Below, one piece after another: positions 1-7,367 of a stretch of 19,659 nucleotides of DNA (position 1 is its first letter; each line of letters begins with the position of its first letter). The notes beneath the pieces are model-generated. The model made no database searches. It worked only from the letters and a program-made list of their open reading frames with translations, and had not been told where the DNA came from. This DNA is from Bacteroides sp. Lineage in GTDB: Bacteria > Bacteroidota > Bacteroidia > Bacteroidales > Bacteroidaceae. The DNA lies in assembly GCA_030151635.1 (NCBI GenBank), contig JASLDF010000090.1, forward strand, positions 1 to 19,659, read 5' to 3'. The translations under genes and the position numbers were made by a program.

Positions 1-59
1 TCATCTAAAATGTCTAAGAAACGTCCAAAAGCCTCTATTTTCTCTTCTCTAGTATGCAT
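1..59 (-). CDS. mazG: MazG nucleoside triphosphate pyrophosphohydrolase, N-terminal fragment cut by the window edge
   Basis: Reading the minus strand from the ATG at 59 gives MHTREEKIEAFGRFLDILD and then runs off the left edge. This matches the usual N-terminus of Bacteroidales MazG, which continues into a CPWD motif outside the window. MazG hydrolyses nucleoside triphosphates to monophosphates and pyrophosphate and is thought to clear non-canonical nucleotides. Only 19 codons are visible, so the call rests on recognising the N-terminal sequence and on the divergent position next to valS, where mazG is commonly found in this order. A TAGTTTTG promoter element lies upstream at 101-108 on the same strand. 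No catalytic residue can be seen here. Confidence 0.75.
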   Translation of the reverse strand, partial: MHTREEKIEAFGRFLDILD

Positions 60-100
60 ATAATTATTGATTTAATGAGTCTTAACCTTTATAATAGGTA

Positions 101-108
101 CAAAACTA
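101..108 (-). promoter_or_regulatory. Bacteroidota -7 promoter element for mazG
   Basis: Minus-strand TAGTTTTG is a full match to the Bacteroidota -7 consensus TAnnTTTG, 42 bases upstream of the mazG start at 59. A -33 TTG element is not clear. Position and strand fit; transcription from it is inferred. Confidence 0.5.
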
Positions 109-142
109 TTTAATAGAACAGCGATATTAGTTTTAAAATTAC

Positions 143-150
143 TAATTTTG
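143..150 (+). promoter_or_regulatory. Bacteroidota -7 promoter element for valS
   Basis: TAATTTTG matches the consensus TAnnTTTG and ends 39 bases before the valS start. It lies back to back with the mazG element, so the 130-bp intergenic region carries two divergent promoters. The remainder is AT-rich and shows nothing else. Confidence 0.5.
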
Positions 151-189
151 CACTAATATTATATCAATATATAACTGATTTAAATAAAT

Positions 190-2820
190 ATGGAATTAGC
201 AAGTAAATACAATCCCGCTAATGTAGAGGAAAAATGGTATTCATATTGGATGGATAACCATCTATTTAGTTCAAAACCCGATGGAAGAGAACCTTATACC
301 GTCGTCATTCCTCCACCAAACGTTACGGGTGTACTACATATGGGACATATGCTTAACAATACGATTCAAGATATTCTTGTCCGTAGAGCCCGTATGGAAG
401 GTAAAAATGCTTGCTGGGTACCAGGTACAGACCACGCATCTATCGCTACAGAAGCGAAAGTTGTTAATAGATTGGCACAACAAGGCATCAATAAAACAGA
501 CCTAACTCGTGATGAATTCTTGAAACACGCTTGGGACTGGACTGAAGAACACGGTGGTATTATCCTAAAACAATTACGCCGTTTAGGTGCTTCTTGTGAT
601 TGGGATAGGACATCATTTACAATGGATGACATCCGCAGTAAAAGTGTGATTAAGGTTTTTATTGATCTTTTTGAAAAAGGCTTAGTATATCGTGGTATTA
701 GAATGGTAAACTGGGATCCAGTTGCGTTGACAGCCTTATCAGACGAAGAAGTCATTCACAAAGAAGAAAAAAGTAAACTTTACTATTTAAAATATAAAGT
801 AGAGGGCGAAGATACCTTTGCAATTGTAGCTACCACTCGTCCAGAAACAATTATGGGTGATACCGCAATGTGTATTAACCCTACCGACGATAAGAACCAT
901 CATCTAAAAGGTAAACGTGTAATTGTACCTTTAGTTGGTCGTTCAATTCCTGTTATCGAAGACGAATATGTAGATGTTGAATTTGGTACTGGTTGCTTAA
1001 AAGTTACTCCAGCGCACGATATTAATGACTATATGTTAGGCGAAAAGCATAACTTGCCAAGTATTGATATCTTTAATGATAATGGTACATTAAGTGATGC
1101 TGCAGGTCTTTACGTAGGGAAAGATCGTTTCGAAGTGCGTAAACAAATTGTGCAAGATCTTGAAGCTGCAGGTTTGTTGCTTAAAGTAGAAGAGTATACA
1201 AATAAAGTTGGATATTCGGAACGTACAAACGTTGTAATTGAACCTAAACTTTCAATGCAATGGTTCCTTAAAATGGATAAATTAGCTAAACCAGCTCTAG
1301 ACGCTGTTATGGATGATGATATCAATTTCTATCCTCCTAAATATAAAAACACATACCGTCATTGGATGGAGAACATCCGTGATTGGTGTATTAGCCGCCA
1401 ATTGTGGTGGGGACACCGTATCCCTGCATACTATCTGCCAGAAGGTGGATATGTAGTTGCAGAAACAGAAGAAGAAGCATTACGTTTAGGTAAAGAAAAA
1501 TCGGGCAATGAAAATTTGACAATTGCCGATCTTCGCCAAGATGAAGATTGTTTAGATACTTGGTTCTCTTCTTGGTTATGGCCAATCTCGTTATTTAATG
1601 GTATTAATAACCCAGATAACGAAGAAATGAAATACTACTACCCAACATCTGACTTGGTAACAGGACCAGATATTATTTTCTTCTGGGTGGCACGTATGAT
1701 TATGGCTGGCTATGAGTATGAAGATAAGAAACCATTTAAAAATGTTTACTTCACGGGTATCGTAAGAGATGCACAAGGTCGTAAAATGTCTAAATCTTTG
1801 GGTAACTCTCCAGACCCTCTTGCACTTATTGATAAATATGGTGCAGATGGTGTTCGTATGGGAATGATGCTTTGTGCACCTGCAGGTAATGATATTCCGT
1901 TTGATGAGTCACTTTGTGAGCAAGGACGAAATTTCAACAACAAGATTTGGAACTCTTTCCGTTTAATTAAAGGATGGGAAATAGATTCTTCAATTGAAAC
2001 TCCGGAGATTGCTAAATTAGCTAATTTATGGTTTGAAAGTAAGTTGAATCAAAGTATTCAAGAAATTAACGACTTGTTTGGTAAGTATAAATTGAGTGAA
2101 GCCCTTATGGTACTTTATCGTTTATTCTGGGACGAGTTCTCTTCTTGGTATTTAGAATTAATAAAACCAGAATTTGGTAAGCCGATTGATGCTGTTACCT
2201 ACGGAAATGTGTTGGGCTATTTTGAAAAGTTACTGAAACTACTTCACCCATTCATGCCGTTTATAACTGAAGAATTGTGGCAAGCAATGGATAACCGTCG
2301 TGATGGTGAATCTATTATGTTCCAACAAATTCACAAAGATGATTATGTTTCTACTGATTTATTGCATGACTTTGAATTAGTAAAAGAAATCATTGGTAAT
2401 GTAAGAACAATTCGTGCACAAAAGAATATTCCTTTGAAAGAAGCTCTTGATGTACATGTGGTAGGTAAAAACCCAGTTGAATCATACAACTCTATTATCT
2501 GTAAAATGTGTAATCTTACAGCTGTAACAGAAGTTGAGGCCCACTCGGAAGGTTCAGCTACATTTATGGTAACTACCAACGAATTTAGTGTTCCTTTATC
2601 TGGTGCTATTGATGTAGCAGAGGAAATCAAAAAACTTGAAGTAGAATTAAAGCATAAACGTGGATTCTTACAAGGTGTAATGAAGAAACTAAGCAATGAG
2701 AAATTTGTAAACAGTGCTCCTGCGCAAGTGGTTGATTTAGAAAAGAAAAAACAAGCAGATACAGAAAGTATCATTAAATCACTTGAAGAAAACATTGAAT
2801 CATTGAAGAAAACTTTATAA
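190..2820 (+). CDS. valS: Valyl-tRNA synthetase
   Basis: This cytoplasmic class I aminoacyl-tRNA synthetase charges tRNA(Val) with valine and edits misactivated threonine. At 876 residues it is full length for the family. The ATP-binding PPPNVTG and HMGH (HIGH) motif lies at residues 41-53 and the KMSKS loop at 532-536, bounding the Rossmann fold. Between them is the CP1 editing domain, with the TTRPET signature at about 215-220. An anticodon-binding helical domain follows at roughly 610-760. The C-terminal 70 residues are rich in lysine and glutamate heptads and form the tRNA-binding coiled-coil arm typical of ValRS. The start at 190 is chosen because MELASKYNP is the conserved N-terminus and the promoter element lies just upstream. 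There is no Shine-Dalgarno sequence, as is normal for this phylum. It is followed by its own terminator and looks monocistronic. Confidence 0.98.
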   Translation: MELASKYNPANVEEKWYSYWMDNHLFSSKPDGREPYTVVIPPPNVTGVLHMGHMLNNTIQDILVRRARMEGKNACWVPGTDHASIATEAKVVNRLAQQGINKTDLTRDEFLKHAWDWTEEHGGIILKQLRRLGASCDWDRTSFTMDDIRSKSVIKVFIDLFEKGLVYRGIRMVNWDPVALTALSDEEVIHKEEKSKLYYLKYKVEGEDTFAIVATTRPETIMGDTAMCINPTDDKNHHLKGKRVIVPLVGRSIPVIEDEYVDVEFGTGCLKVTPAHDINDYMLGEKHNLPSIDIFNDNGTLSDAAGLYVGKDRFEVRKQIVQDLEAAGLLLKVEEYTNKVGYSERTNVVIEPKLSMQWFLKMDKLAKPALDAVMDDDINFYPPKYKNTYRHWMENIRDWCISRQLWWGHRIPAYYLPEGGYVVAETEEEALRLGKEKSGNENLTIADLRQDEDCLDTWFSSWLWPISLFNGINNPDNEEMKYYYPTSDLVTGPDIIFFWVARMIMAGYEYEDKKPFKNVYFTGIVRDAQGRKMSKSLGNSPDPLALIDKYGADGVRMGMMLCAPAGNDIPFDESLCEQGRNFNNKIWNSFRLIKGWEIDSSIETPEIAKLANLWFESKLNQSIQEINDLFGKYKLSEALMVLYRLFWDEFSSWYLELIKPEFGKPIDAVTYGNVLGYFEKLLKLLHPFMPFITEELWQAMDNRRDGESIMFQQIHKDDYVSTDLLHDFELVKEIIGNVRTIRAQKNIPLKEALDVHVVGKNPVESYNSIICKMCNLTAVTEVEAHSEGSATFMVTTNEFSVPLSGAIDVAEEIKKLEVELKHKRGFLQGVMKKLSNEKFVNSAPAQVVDLEKKKQADTESIIKSLEENIESLKKTL

Positions 2821-2853
2821 TCTATTTAGATTTATAGAGCTTATATATAATTG

Positions 2854-2892
2854 AAAGGGCTACATAACTAATTTGTTGTGTAGCCTTTTTTT
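2854..2892 (+). terminator. Rho-independent terminator of valS
   Basis: GGCTACATAAC (2858-2868) pairs with GTTGTGTAGCC (2875-2885) as an 11-bp stem with one wobble and a 6-nt loop, followed by seven T residues. It sits 33 bases after the valS stop codon. The rest of the 233-bp gap to the next gene is AT-rich with nothing else recognisable apart from a weak promoter match. Confidence 0.85.
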
Positions 2893-3025
2893 ATAGAGGT
2901 TTACTTTCATATAATAATAGTATTATCAATTCTATGTAAAGATATTATGTCTTGTAGGTTATTGCAAATACTTATATAGACGCTCTTTATCTATGTTAAG
3001 TACTTTAAATAAAACGTTTAATTAG

Positions 3026-3033
3026 TATCTTAG
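3026..3033 (+). promoter_or_regulatory. Possible -7 promoter element, variant TATCTTAG
   Basis: TATCTTAG matches seven of the eight positions of the extended Bacteroidota -7 element TATCTTTG and lies 21 bases before the start at 3054. The variant TATCTTAGCAA recurs upstream of the PH-domain gene (minus strand, 5434-5444). Confidence 0.3.
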
Positions 3034-3053
3034 CAATTCAAAATGATTAATCT

Positions 3054-3632
3054 ATGAAGAAGATCTTATTCGCAATTGTATTATTTATTACAATTTTTAG
3101 CTTCACGGATGTGAAGGCCCAGTACATAAACAGAGGTTTTTGGGGTGGGGTAGAACTGGATTATGGTTTAAGCTTATCTGATAGAGGAACAGCTTATAAA
3201 CAGAAATTCCGTAAAGGTACCCGTATGCAAACAACAGGTGTTCGAACTGTTATGGGATACTATTTAGTACCTTCATTCTCTCTGGGTACAGGTGTTGGTT
3301 TGTCAACATATTCGAAGCAACGTGTCAATAATATTCCTATTTTTATTGATTGTCGTATTCATCCCATAGCTCGAATAAATGAAAACTTTTATATAAATGT
3401 CAATGTTGGTACTTTTTTAGGTGATAACCAAAAACACATAGATTCAAAAGTTTTTTGGGAAGCATCTGTAGGATATAAGCTATTTGACTTCGGTAGTTGT
3501 AATTTAGCCCCAGTTCTAGGCTATCAGTTTTATCGCTATGGAATTGACCAAGTGGGGTTAACAGAAGGAGTTACAGATGTTGTTAATCAGAATAGAAGAA
3601 CGATTTTCTTTCGTTTAAGCTTAACTTATTAA
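3054..3632 (+). CDS. Secreted outer-membrane beta-barrel-like protein
   Basis: No specific function recognised. The 192-residue product opens with a clear signal peptide (MKK, a hydrophobic run from about residue 4 to 17, probable cleavage near residues 22-23 at VKAQ). The mature part alternates hydrophobic and polar residues in strand-like blocks rich in glycine and aromatics, for example around 28-40, 62-86, 111-122, 135-146 and 150-162. It ends in FFRLSLTY, a terminal aromatic strand of the kind recognised by the outer-membrane assembly machinery. This fits the small porin or OmpA-like barrel proteins common in Bacteroidota. The role, whether structural, adhesive or transport, cannot be told. 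It lies between two unrelated genes and appears to be its own transcription unit. Confidence 0.7.
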   Translation: MKKILFAIVLFITIFSFTDVKAQYINRGFWGGVELDYGLSLSDRGTAYKQKFRKGTRMQTTGVRTVMGYYLVPSFSLGTGVGLSTYSKQRVNNIPIFIDCRIHPIARINENFYINVNVGTFLGDNQKHIDSKVFWEASVGYKLFDFGSCNLAPVLGYQFYRYGIDQVGLTEGVTDVVNQNRRTIFFRLSLTY

Positions 3633-3770
3633 GTTAAAATGTTAAAAAGATTGACAAAGTAGGTAATTCATTTTAAATAGTGCAAATTTGTATTTTATTG
3701 TTAGATATTTCAAGATTTAGCACAATAACTTACAAAGATACTTTACCTATAACTTAAAGAATTAATATTC

Positions 3771-4853
3771 ATGACAATGATTCGATTTATTGCATTATCA
3801 CTTCTATTGACATCTACTTTTAACTTTTCGCTGTCTGCGAAAAATACTTTAAAAGAGAATGCATTACAAGGAGAGGTTAAGAAAGTAATTTCAGTTGATT
3901 ATTTACCTATCAAAGCATTGAATGATAGAATGATGAGACAATCTGAAATCGTACTAAATTTCAACTCTTCAGGTGATGTTGTAGAAGAATATTTAAAATC
4001 TGCAGATCACAATTTAGTATGTAGTTCGGCTGTTACTGTCAAGCCTAAAACAAAAATTCAAGATTATAAGGAATATGATCAGTACGAAAATATTACTTAT
4101 CACTCAATCTCGGAAATACGTGATGTAGATGATGTTGTAGTTAGCAGAAAATACTACAATGCAGATTGCTCTATGACTTCCAAATTAGAAACTCAATTTA
4201 ATTCTGATGGAAGCATTGATGTAATGGTACTATACGATTCAAAAGCAAATGTGTTAGCAAAGAAAACATTTGGCTATGAAAATAAGAAATTAGCTTATGT
4301 TCAAGTTCAAAATGACGTTTTGAATGGAGATTGGTCTTCCGACTGGCAAGAGTATTATGATTATGATAATAATGGTAATCATACTTTAACAAGAAAGCTT
4401 TCTGCAGATGGACACGTTTTAAATTTGACAGAACATATTTATACTCCTCAAGGTAGAAAAATTATGTCTATCTTCTATCCTACATTCAGTACTGAAAATT
4501 TTGAGAAACAAGAATTTTCTTATGATGTTAATGGACAAGTTATTGAGGCTGTTTACTACGATAAGAATAATAATATTTATCGTAACGAGAATTTTAGTCG
4601 AACTTTCGAGGGAGATTTGCGTGCATTTGCAGTATATCAACCTACGCGTGGAAACTTAACTCCAGATTATATACAATCTTTTGATAAGAATTTAAATGAG
4701 ATTAAATGTGTCTCGTATGACTCTAAAGGTAACCTATTCGATTACGTTGAGACTGATTATAAATACGATGAACAAAATAACTGGATTGAGAAAGTAGAGA
4801 AGTCAGGTTTAGAAGTTGTCTCTATGACAAAACGAACCATAACCTATTATTAA
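3771..4853 (+). CDS. Secreted protein with degenerate YD/RHS-like repeats
   Basis: This 360-residue protein has a signal peptide (hydrophobic core about residues 4-20, likely cleavage after SLSA at 23) and no transmembrane helix afterwards. From about residue 190 to the end it contains loosely repeated segments of the form tyrosine-aspartate, several residues, asparagine-glycine or similar, then a hydrophobic strand: EYYDYDNNGN (194-203), FSYDVNGQ (249-256), FDKNLNE (304-310), VSYDSKGN (314-321) and YKYDEQNNW (330-338). This resembles the YD repeats of RHS-type beta-structured proteins, in degenerate form. The C-terminus through TITYY is like that of many uncharacterised secreted Bacteroidota proteins. 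It is presumably periplasmic or on the surface. The second ATG at 3777 gives an equally good signal peptide and could be the true start. No enzymatic motif was seen. Confidence 0.65.
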   Translation: MTMIRFIALSLLLTSTFNFSLSAKNTLKENALQGEVKKVISVDYLPIKALNDRMMRQSEIVLNFNSSGDVVEEYLKSADHNLVCSSAVTVKPKTKIQDYKEYDQYENITYHSISEIRDVDDVVVSRKYYNADCSMTSKLETQFNSDGSIDVMVLYDSKANVLAKKTFGYENKKLAYVQVQNDVLNGDWSSDWQEYYDYDNNGNHTLTRKLSADGHVLNLTEHIYTPQGRKIMSIFYPTFSTENFEKQEFSYDVNGQVIEAVYYDKNNNIYRNENFSRTFEGDLRAFAVYQPTRGNLTPDYIQSFDKNLNEIKCVSYDSKGNLFDYVETDYKYDEQNNWIEKVEKSGLEVVSMTKRTITYY

Positions 4854-4871
4854 TACTCAAACTAAGTAATA

Positions 4872-4918
4872 AAAAAAGAAGAGGTCAATTACATTTTGTA
4901 ATTGACCTCTTCTTTTTT
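4872..4918. terminator. Bidirectional Rho-independent terminator
   Basis: A perfect 22-bp stem (4872-4893 with 4897-4918) closes a 3-nt loop. The core is GAAGAGGTCAATTACA with flanking A6 and T6 runs, so each strand has an oligo-U tail. It sits exactly between the convergent genes ending at 4853 (plus) and 4935 (minus) and should serve both. Confidence 0.92.
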
Positions 4919-4934
4919 ATTGGTTTGCTTCTGA

Positions 4935-5396
4935 TTACTTTGATGCTTCATCAAAAAGTTGATGAGGGTAATTTATCACAAATTTTCTACCTCGATCTGT
5001 TTCAATCATTACTAGTTCATCTTTGTTGAGAATTAGCATAAAGAATTTACCTAAATTCTTAGTTCTGAACCATCCAGTGTAACCACCGTATCCGCCACTG
5101 CCGAATACTCTTATAGCTCCTTTTAGATCATCTCTAGTTATTGGAGTCAATGTAACTTTCTCTTTTAAGAACTTTTTTGAGCCAACAACCTTCTTAACTT
5201 TAATGTAGTCTTGATTTACTTCAGTCCACAATGGTACCACTGCAAAGCTGTAAACAAGTATTCCAACCATAAGTCCTAGGAATAAAAAACTAAGTATTGA
5301 ATCCCACTTAATAATTGAAATTAGCATGAAAACACCGCATATCGCCAACATTGAGACAAGAATAATAAACCAATCCGGTTTAAAATAGTACTTCAT
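4935..5396 (-). CDS. Membrane-anchored bacterial PH-domain protein
   Basis: Residues 9-29 and 33-55 of this 153-residue protein are two hydrophobic helices forming a hairpin. The remaining hundred residues look like a bacterial pleckstrin-homology domain of the bPH_5 type (PF10882, from memory). The tell-tale stretch is IRVFGSGGYGGYTGWF at 95-110, followed by strands and a basic GRKFVINYP near 136-144. Members are often called PH-domain or hypothetical proteins; the PH fold would face the cytoplasm, and its ligand is unknown. It lies 104 bp downstream of zupT on the same strand, too far to assume an operon, and has a possible promoter of its own. It shares the terminator at 4872-4918 with the opposing gene. 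Confidence 0.65.
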   Translation of the reverse strand: MKYYFKPDWFIILVSMLAICGVFMLISIIKWDSILSFLFLGLMVGILVYSFAVVPLWTEVNQDYIKVKKVVGSKKFLKEKVTLTPITRDDLKGAIRVFGSGGYGGYTGWFRTKNLGKFFMLILNKDELVMIETDRGRKFVINYPHQLFDEASK

Positions 5397-5436
5397 TATG
5401 AGTTGTTTGTTGTTTATATTAGCTAATTATTGCTTG

Positions 5437-5444
5437 CTAAGATA
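5437..5444 (-). promoter_or_regulatory. Possible -7 promoter element, variant TATCTTAG
   Basis: Minus-strand TATCTTAG, one mismatch from TATCTTTG, lies 40 bases upstream of the PH-domain gene start. A second near match, TATTTTCG, lies beside it at 5445-5452 on the same strand. Confidence 0.3.
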
Positions 5445-5500
5445 CGAAAATATGATAATATTGATCTAATAGTAAAACTATTTTTGAATAAAATCTCAAA

Positions 5501-6307
5501 TTAGATAAACAAATAAAGGCTAATAGCCATAACAAACATTCCCGAGACTAAACCTATAATGGAAAGATGGTGTTTACCGTATTTCTCTGCACTAGGTAGA
5601 AGTTCATCGAGCGATATAAAAACCATAATGCCCGAAACTGCGGCTAGGACAATACCATTGATTGCTGGAGTCCAATAATTGATTAAGAACAAATAAGCTA
5701 GCAATGCTCCAATTGGCTCAGATAGCCCCGAAAGGAATGAATACCAAAAGGCTTTGCTTCTGCTACCTGTGGCGTGATAAATTGGCACCGCTACCGCAAT
5801 TCCTTCTGGAACGTTGTGGATAGCTATTGCAACAGTAATAGGTATGGCTACATCTAAAGATGTTAATGCCGACGTGAATGTTGCAATCCCTTCAGGAAAG
5901 TTATGTATCGCAATTGATAAAGCCACAACTATACCCGTACGTTTCATTTGTTGCTTTTTGATATCCATATCTTCCACCCCTTGAATTTCATGGGGGTTAA
6001 CAGATTCCGGAATGGCAAAATCAATAAGGTTAATGATACCTATACCAATGAAAAATGCCATAATAAGAAATAATGTACCTTTTTTCTCACCATACATTTC
6101 TGTTAAGTTTGAGAGTGCTTCTGGCATCATCTCCATAAAAGAAACATAGAGCATAATCCCTGCCGAAAAACCAAGTGAGACACTTAGAAAGTTAGTGTTT
6201 GTTTTCTTTGCTATAAGTGCAATTAAACTACCTATACCTGTTGATAACCCAGCAATTGTGGTTAGAAAAAAGGCAAATAATATCTCGTCAGTACTAAAAT
6301 CTAGCAT
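5501..6307 (-). CDS. zupT: ZIP-family zinc transporter, ZupT type
   Basis: This 268-residue inner-membrane protein should import zinc and possibly other divalent metals into the cytoplasm. It shows about eight hydrophobic segments and the two metal-site motifs of the ZIP family: HNFPEG at 135-140 (helix 4) and HNVPEG at 164-169 (helix 5). Supporting motifs are SFMEMMPEA (56-64), EPIGA (197-201) and SLDELLPSA (232-240), all characteristic of the GufA/ZupT branch. The loop around 103-125 between helices 3 and 4 is charged, as usual. It starts 15 bp after the ddh stop codon and is almost certainly cotranscribed with it. I saw no Zur-type operator. The exact metal is inferred from the family. Confidence 0.9.
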   Translation of the reverse strand: MLDFSTDEILFAFFLTTIAGLSTGIGSLIALIAKKTNTNFLSVSLGFSAGIMLYVSFMEMMPEALSNLTEMYGEKKGTLFLIMAFFIGIGIINLIDFAIPESVNPHEIQGVEDMDIKKQQMKRTGIVVALSIAIHNFPEGIATFTSALTSLDVAIPITVAIAIHNVPEGIAVAVPIYHATGSRSKAFWYSFLSGLSEPIGALLAYLFLINYWTPAINGIVLAAVSGIMVFISLDELLPSAEKYGKHHLSIIGLVSGMFVMAISLYLFI

Positions 6308-6322
6308 ATCTACTTTACTCCC

Positions 6323-7222
6323 TTAAACTAATTTATTGATCCAATATTCACGATCTCCGGGTAGTAAATCAATTACTGGAATTTCGATCATGGTATATGC
6401 ACCAGGGTTTTGTTTTAATGATGCTCTAGCCGATGCCACAAGTACTTGCGCTGTTAGTGCAGGATTATTAATTGTCATTGAAAATTCGAATAGTTGGTTT
6501 TGAGTAGCACCCGAAACTCCTTTTCTAGTCAGGTGTACACCATGTCCCATATCTTTCAATTGATCCACACTATCTACTTGTTTTACGTGAGTTTCATCGT
6601 GTTTAAAGTAATCGTCTTCTTTAATTGCTTTTTCGACAGTTGCAAAAGTTGCATTGCTTTCTAGTTCAATATATACCAGACGACGATGAATTCCAGTTCC
6701 TGTTGGTATGGTCATTGATAGTGCATCTTTAACGCCTTTAATAGCTTTCACAGCAACAGTGTGTCCCATACTCATTCCTGGGCCAAAATTTGTGTAGGTA
6801 ATGCCTTTAGGTGCTATTGCTTGTAGAAGAGCCCTAACAATTGAGTCACTACCTGGATCCCATCCGCAAGACAGAATTGAAACGGCATTATGCTTTTTAG
6901 CTTCCGTGCTTAGTTCTTTTCTTAAAGCGCCAATACCCGTGTGGATATCATAGCTGTCAACCGTATTTATCCCCAATTGTAAAATCTCTTTTGCATAAGA
7001 CTCTACCGAGCGACTAGGTGTGCAAAGAATAGCTACATCTATTTGTTCTAGGTCTTTAATATTACTAACAACATGGTATGGTTTTAATTCGCTAGGAATG
7101 TCTTTTGCACCATTGCGACGTACAACTCCTGCTACTTCAAAGTCTTCTGCAACTTGAAGTGCTTGTAAAACATATTTTCCAATGTTTCCATAACCTACGA
7201 TTGCGGCTCTTACTTTTTTCAT
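6323..7222 (-). CDS. ddh: meso-Diaminopimelate D-dehydrogenase
   Basis: This NADPH-dependent cytoplasmic enzyme makes meso-2,6-diaminopimelate directly from tetrahydrodipicolinate and ammonia, a one-step branch of lysine and peptidoglycan precursor synthesis. The length of 299 residues is standard for Bacteroidales Ddh. A Rossmann nucleotide-binding motif GYGNIG is at residues 10-15, followed by VVRRNGAK at 33-40, whose arginines suit NADPH. Substrate-site segments VDSYDIH (88-94) and CGWDPGSDS (119-127) match the family, as does the FGPGMSMGHT stretch (146-155). The start is fixed by the conserved MKKVRAAIVG. It is the first gene of a two-gene operon with zupT and is transcribed divergently from ruvA. 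Confidence 0.93.
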   Translation of the reverse strand: MKKVRAAIVGYGNIGKYVLQALQVAEDFEVAGVVRRNGAKDIPSELKPYHVVSNIKDLEQIDVAILCTPSRSVESYAKEILQLGINTVDSYDIHTGIGALRKELSTEAKKHNAVSILSCGWDPGSDSIVRALLQAIAPKGITYTNFGPGMSMGHTVAVKAIKGVKDALSMTIPTGTGIHRRLVYIELESNATFATVEKAIKEDDYFKHDETHVKQVDSVDQLKDMGHGVHLTRKGVSGATQNQLFEFSMTINNPALTAQVLVASARASLKQNPGAYTMIEIPVIDLLPGDREYWINKLV

Positions 7223-7253
7223 ACTAATTTTAGTTTTATGTTACGTTTTTATC

Positions 7254-7261
7254 TACTTTTG
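7254..7261 (+). promoter_or_regulatory. Possible -7 promoter element for ruvA
   Basis: TACTTTTG is a full consensus match 107 bases before the ruvA start and would give a leader of roughly 100 nt. It nearly overlaps the ddh element on the other strand. A closer one-mismatch candidate, TAAGTTTC at 7313-7320, is an alternative. Confidence 0.35.
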
Positions 7262-7264
7262 TCT

Positions 7265-7272
7265 CAAATTTA
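7265..7272 (-). promoter_or_regulatory. Bacteroidota -7 promoter element for ddh-zupT
   Basis: Minus-strand TAAATTTG fits TAnnTTTG and lies 42 bases upstream of the ddh start at 7222. The -33 element is not clear. Confidence 0.45.
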
Positions 7273-7367
7273 AGCAATTTCTTCCTAAAATATTTTTATG
7301 CTTAAGTTAAAGTAAGTTTCACATAGGAAATGAGGAAGAACTTTTTCATTAAAATTTCAAAACTGTT

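Noticed and set aside
366..755. 129-codon open frame on the minus strand inside valS
   Set aside because: It is antisense to the conserved catalytic and editing regions of valS, and the product resembles no family.
2343..2795. 150-codon open frame on the minus strand inside valS
   Set aside because: It lies antisense to the conserved valS coiled-coil region, has composition expected from reversed codons, and has no promoter or recognisable protein.
2821..3053. Possible small RNA or tRNA in the gap after valS
   Set aside because: Apart from the terminator, no cloverleaf, conserved RNA structure or strong promoter-terminator pair is visible.
3621..3637. Palindrome TTAACTTA-T-TAAGTTAA over the stop codon of the barrel-like gene
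   Set aside because: It is almost all A-T, has a 1-nt centre and is followed by A residues, not T, so it is not a credible terminator.
3733..3740. Minus-strand TATCTTTG between the two secreted-protein genes
   Set aside because: It is a full promoter match but points into the 3' end of the gene at 3054-3632 with no gene to serve; in such AT-rich DNA a chance match is likely.
5469..5483. Short hairpin AATAGT-AAA-ACTATT after zupT
   Set aside because: The stem is only 6 bp of A and T with one G-C pair, and the T-run is on the wrong strand to terminate zupT.
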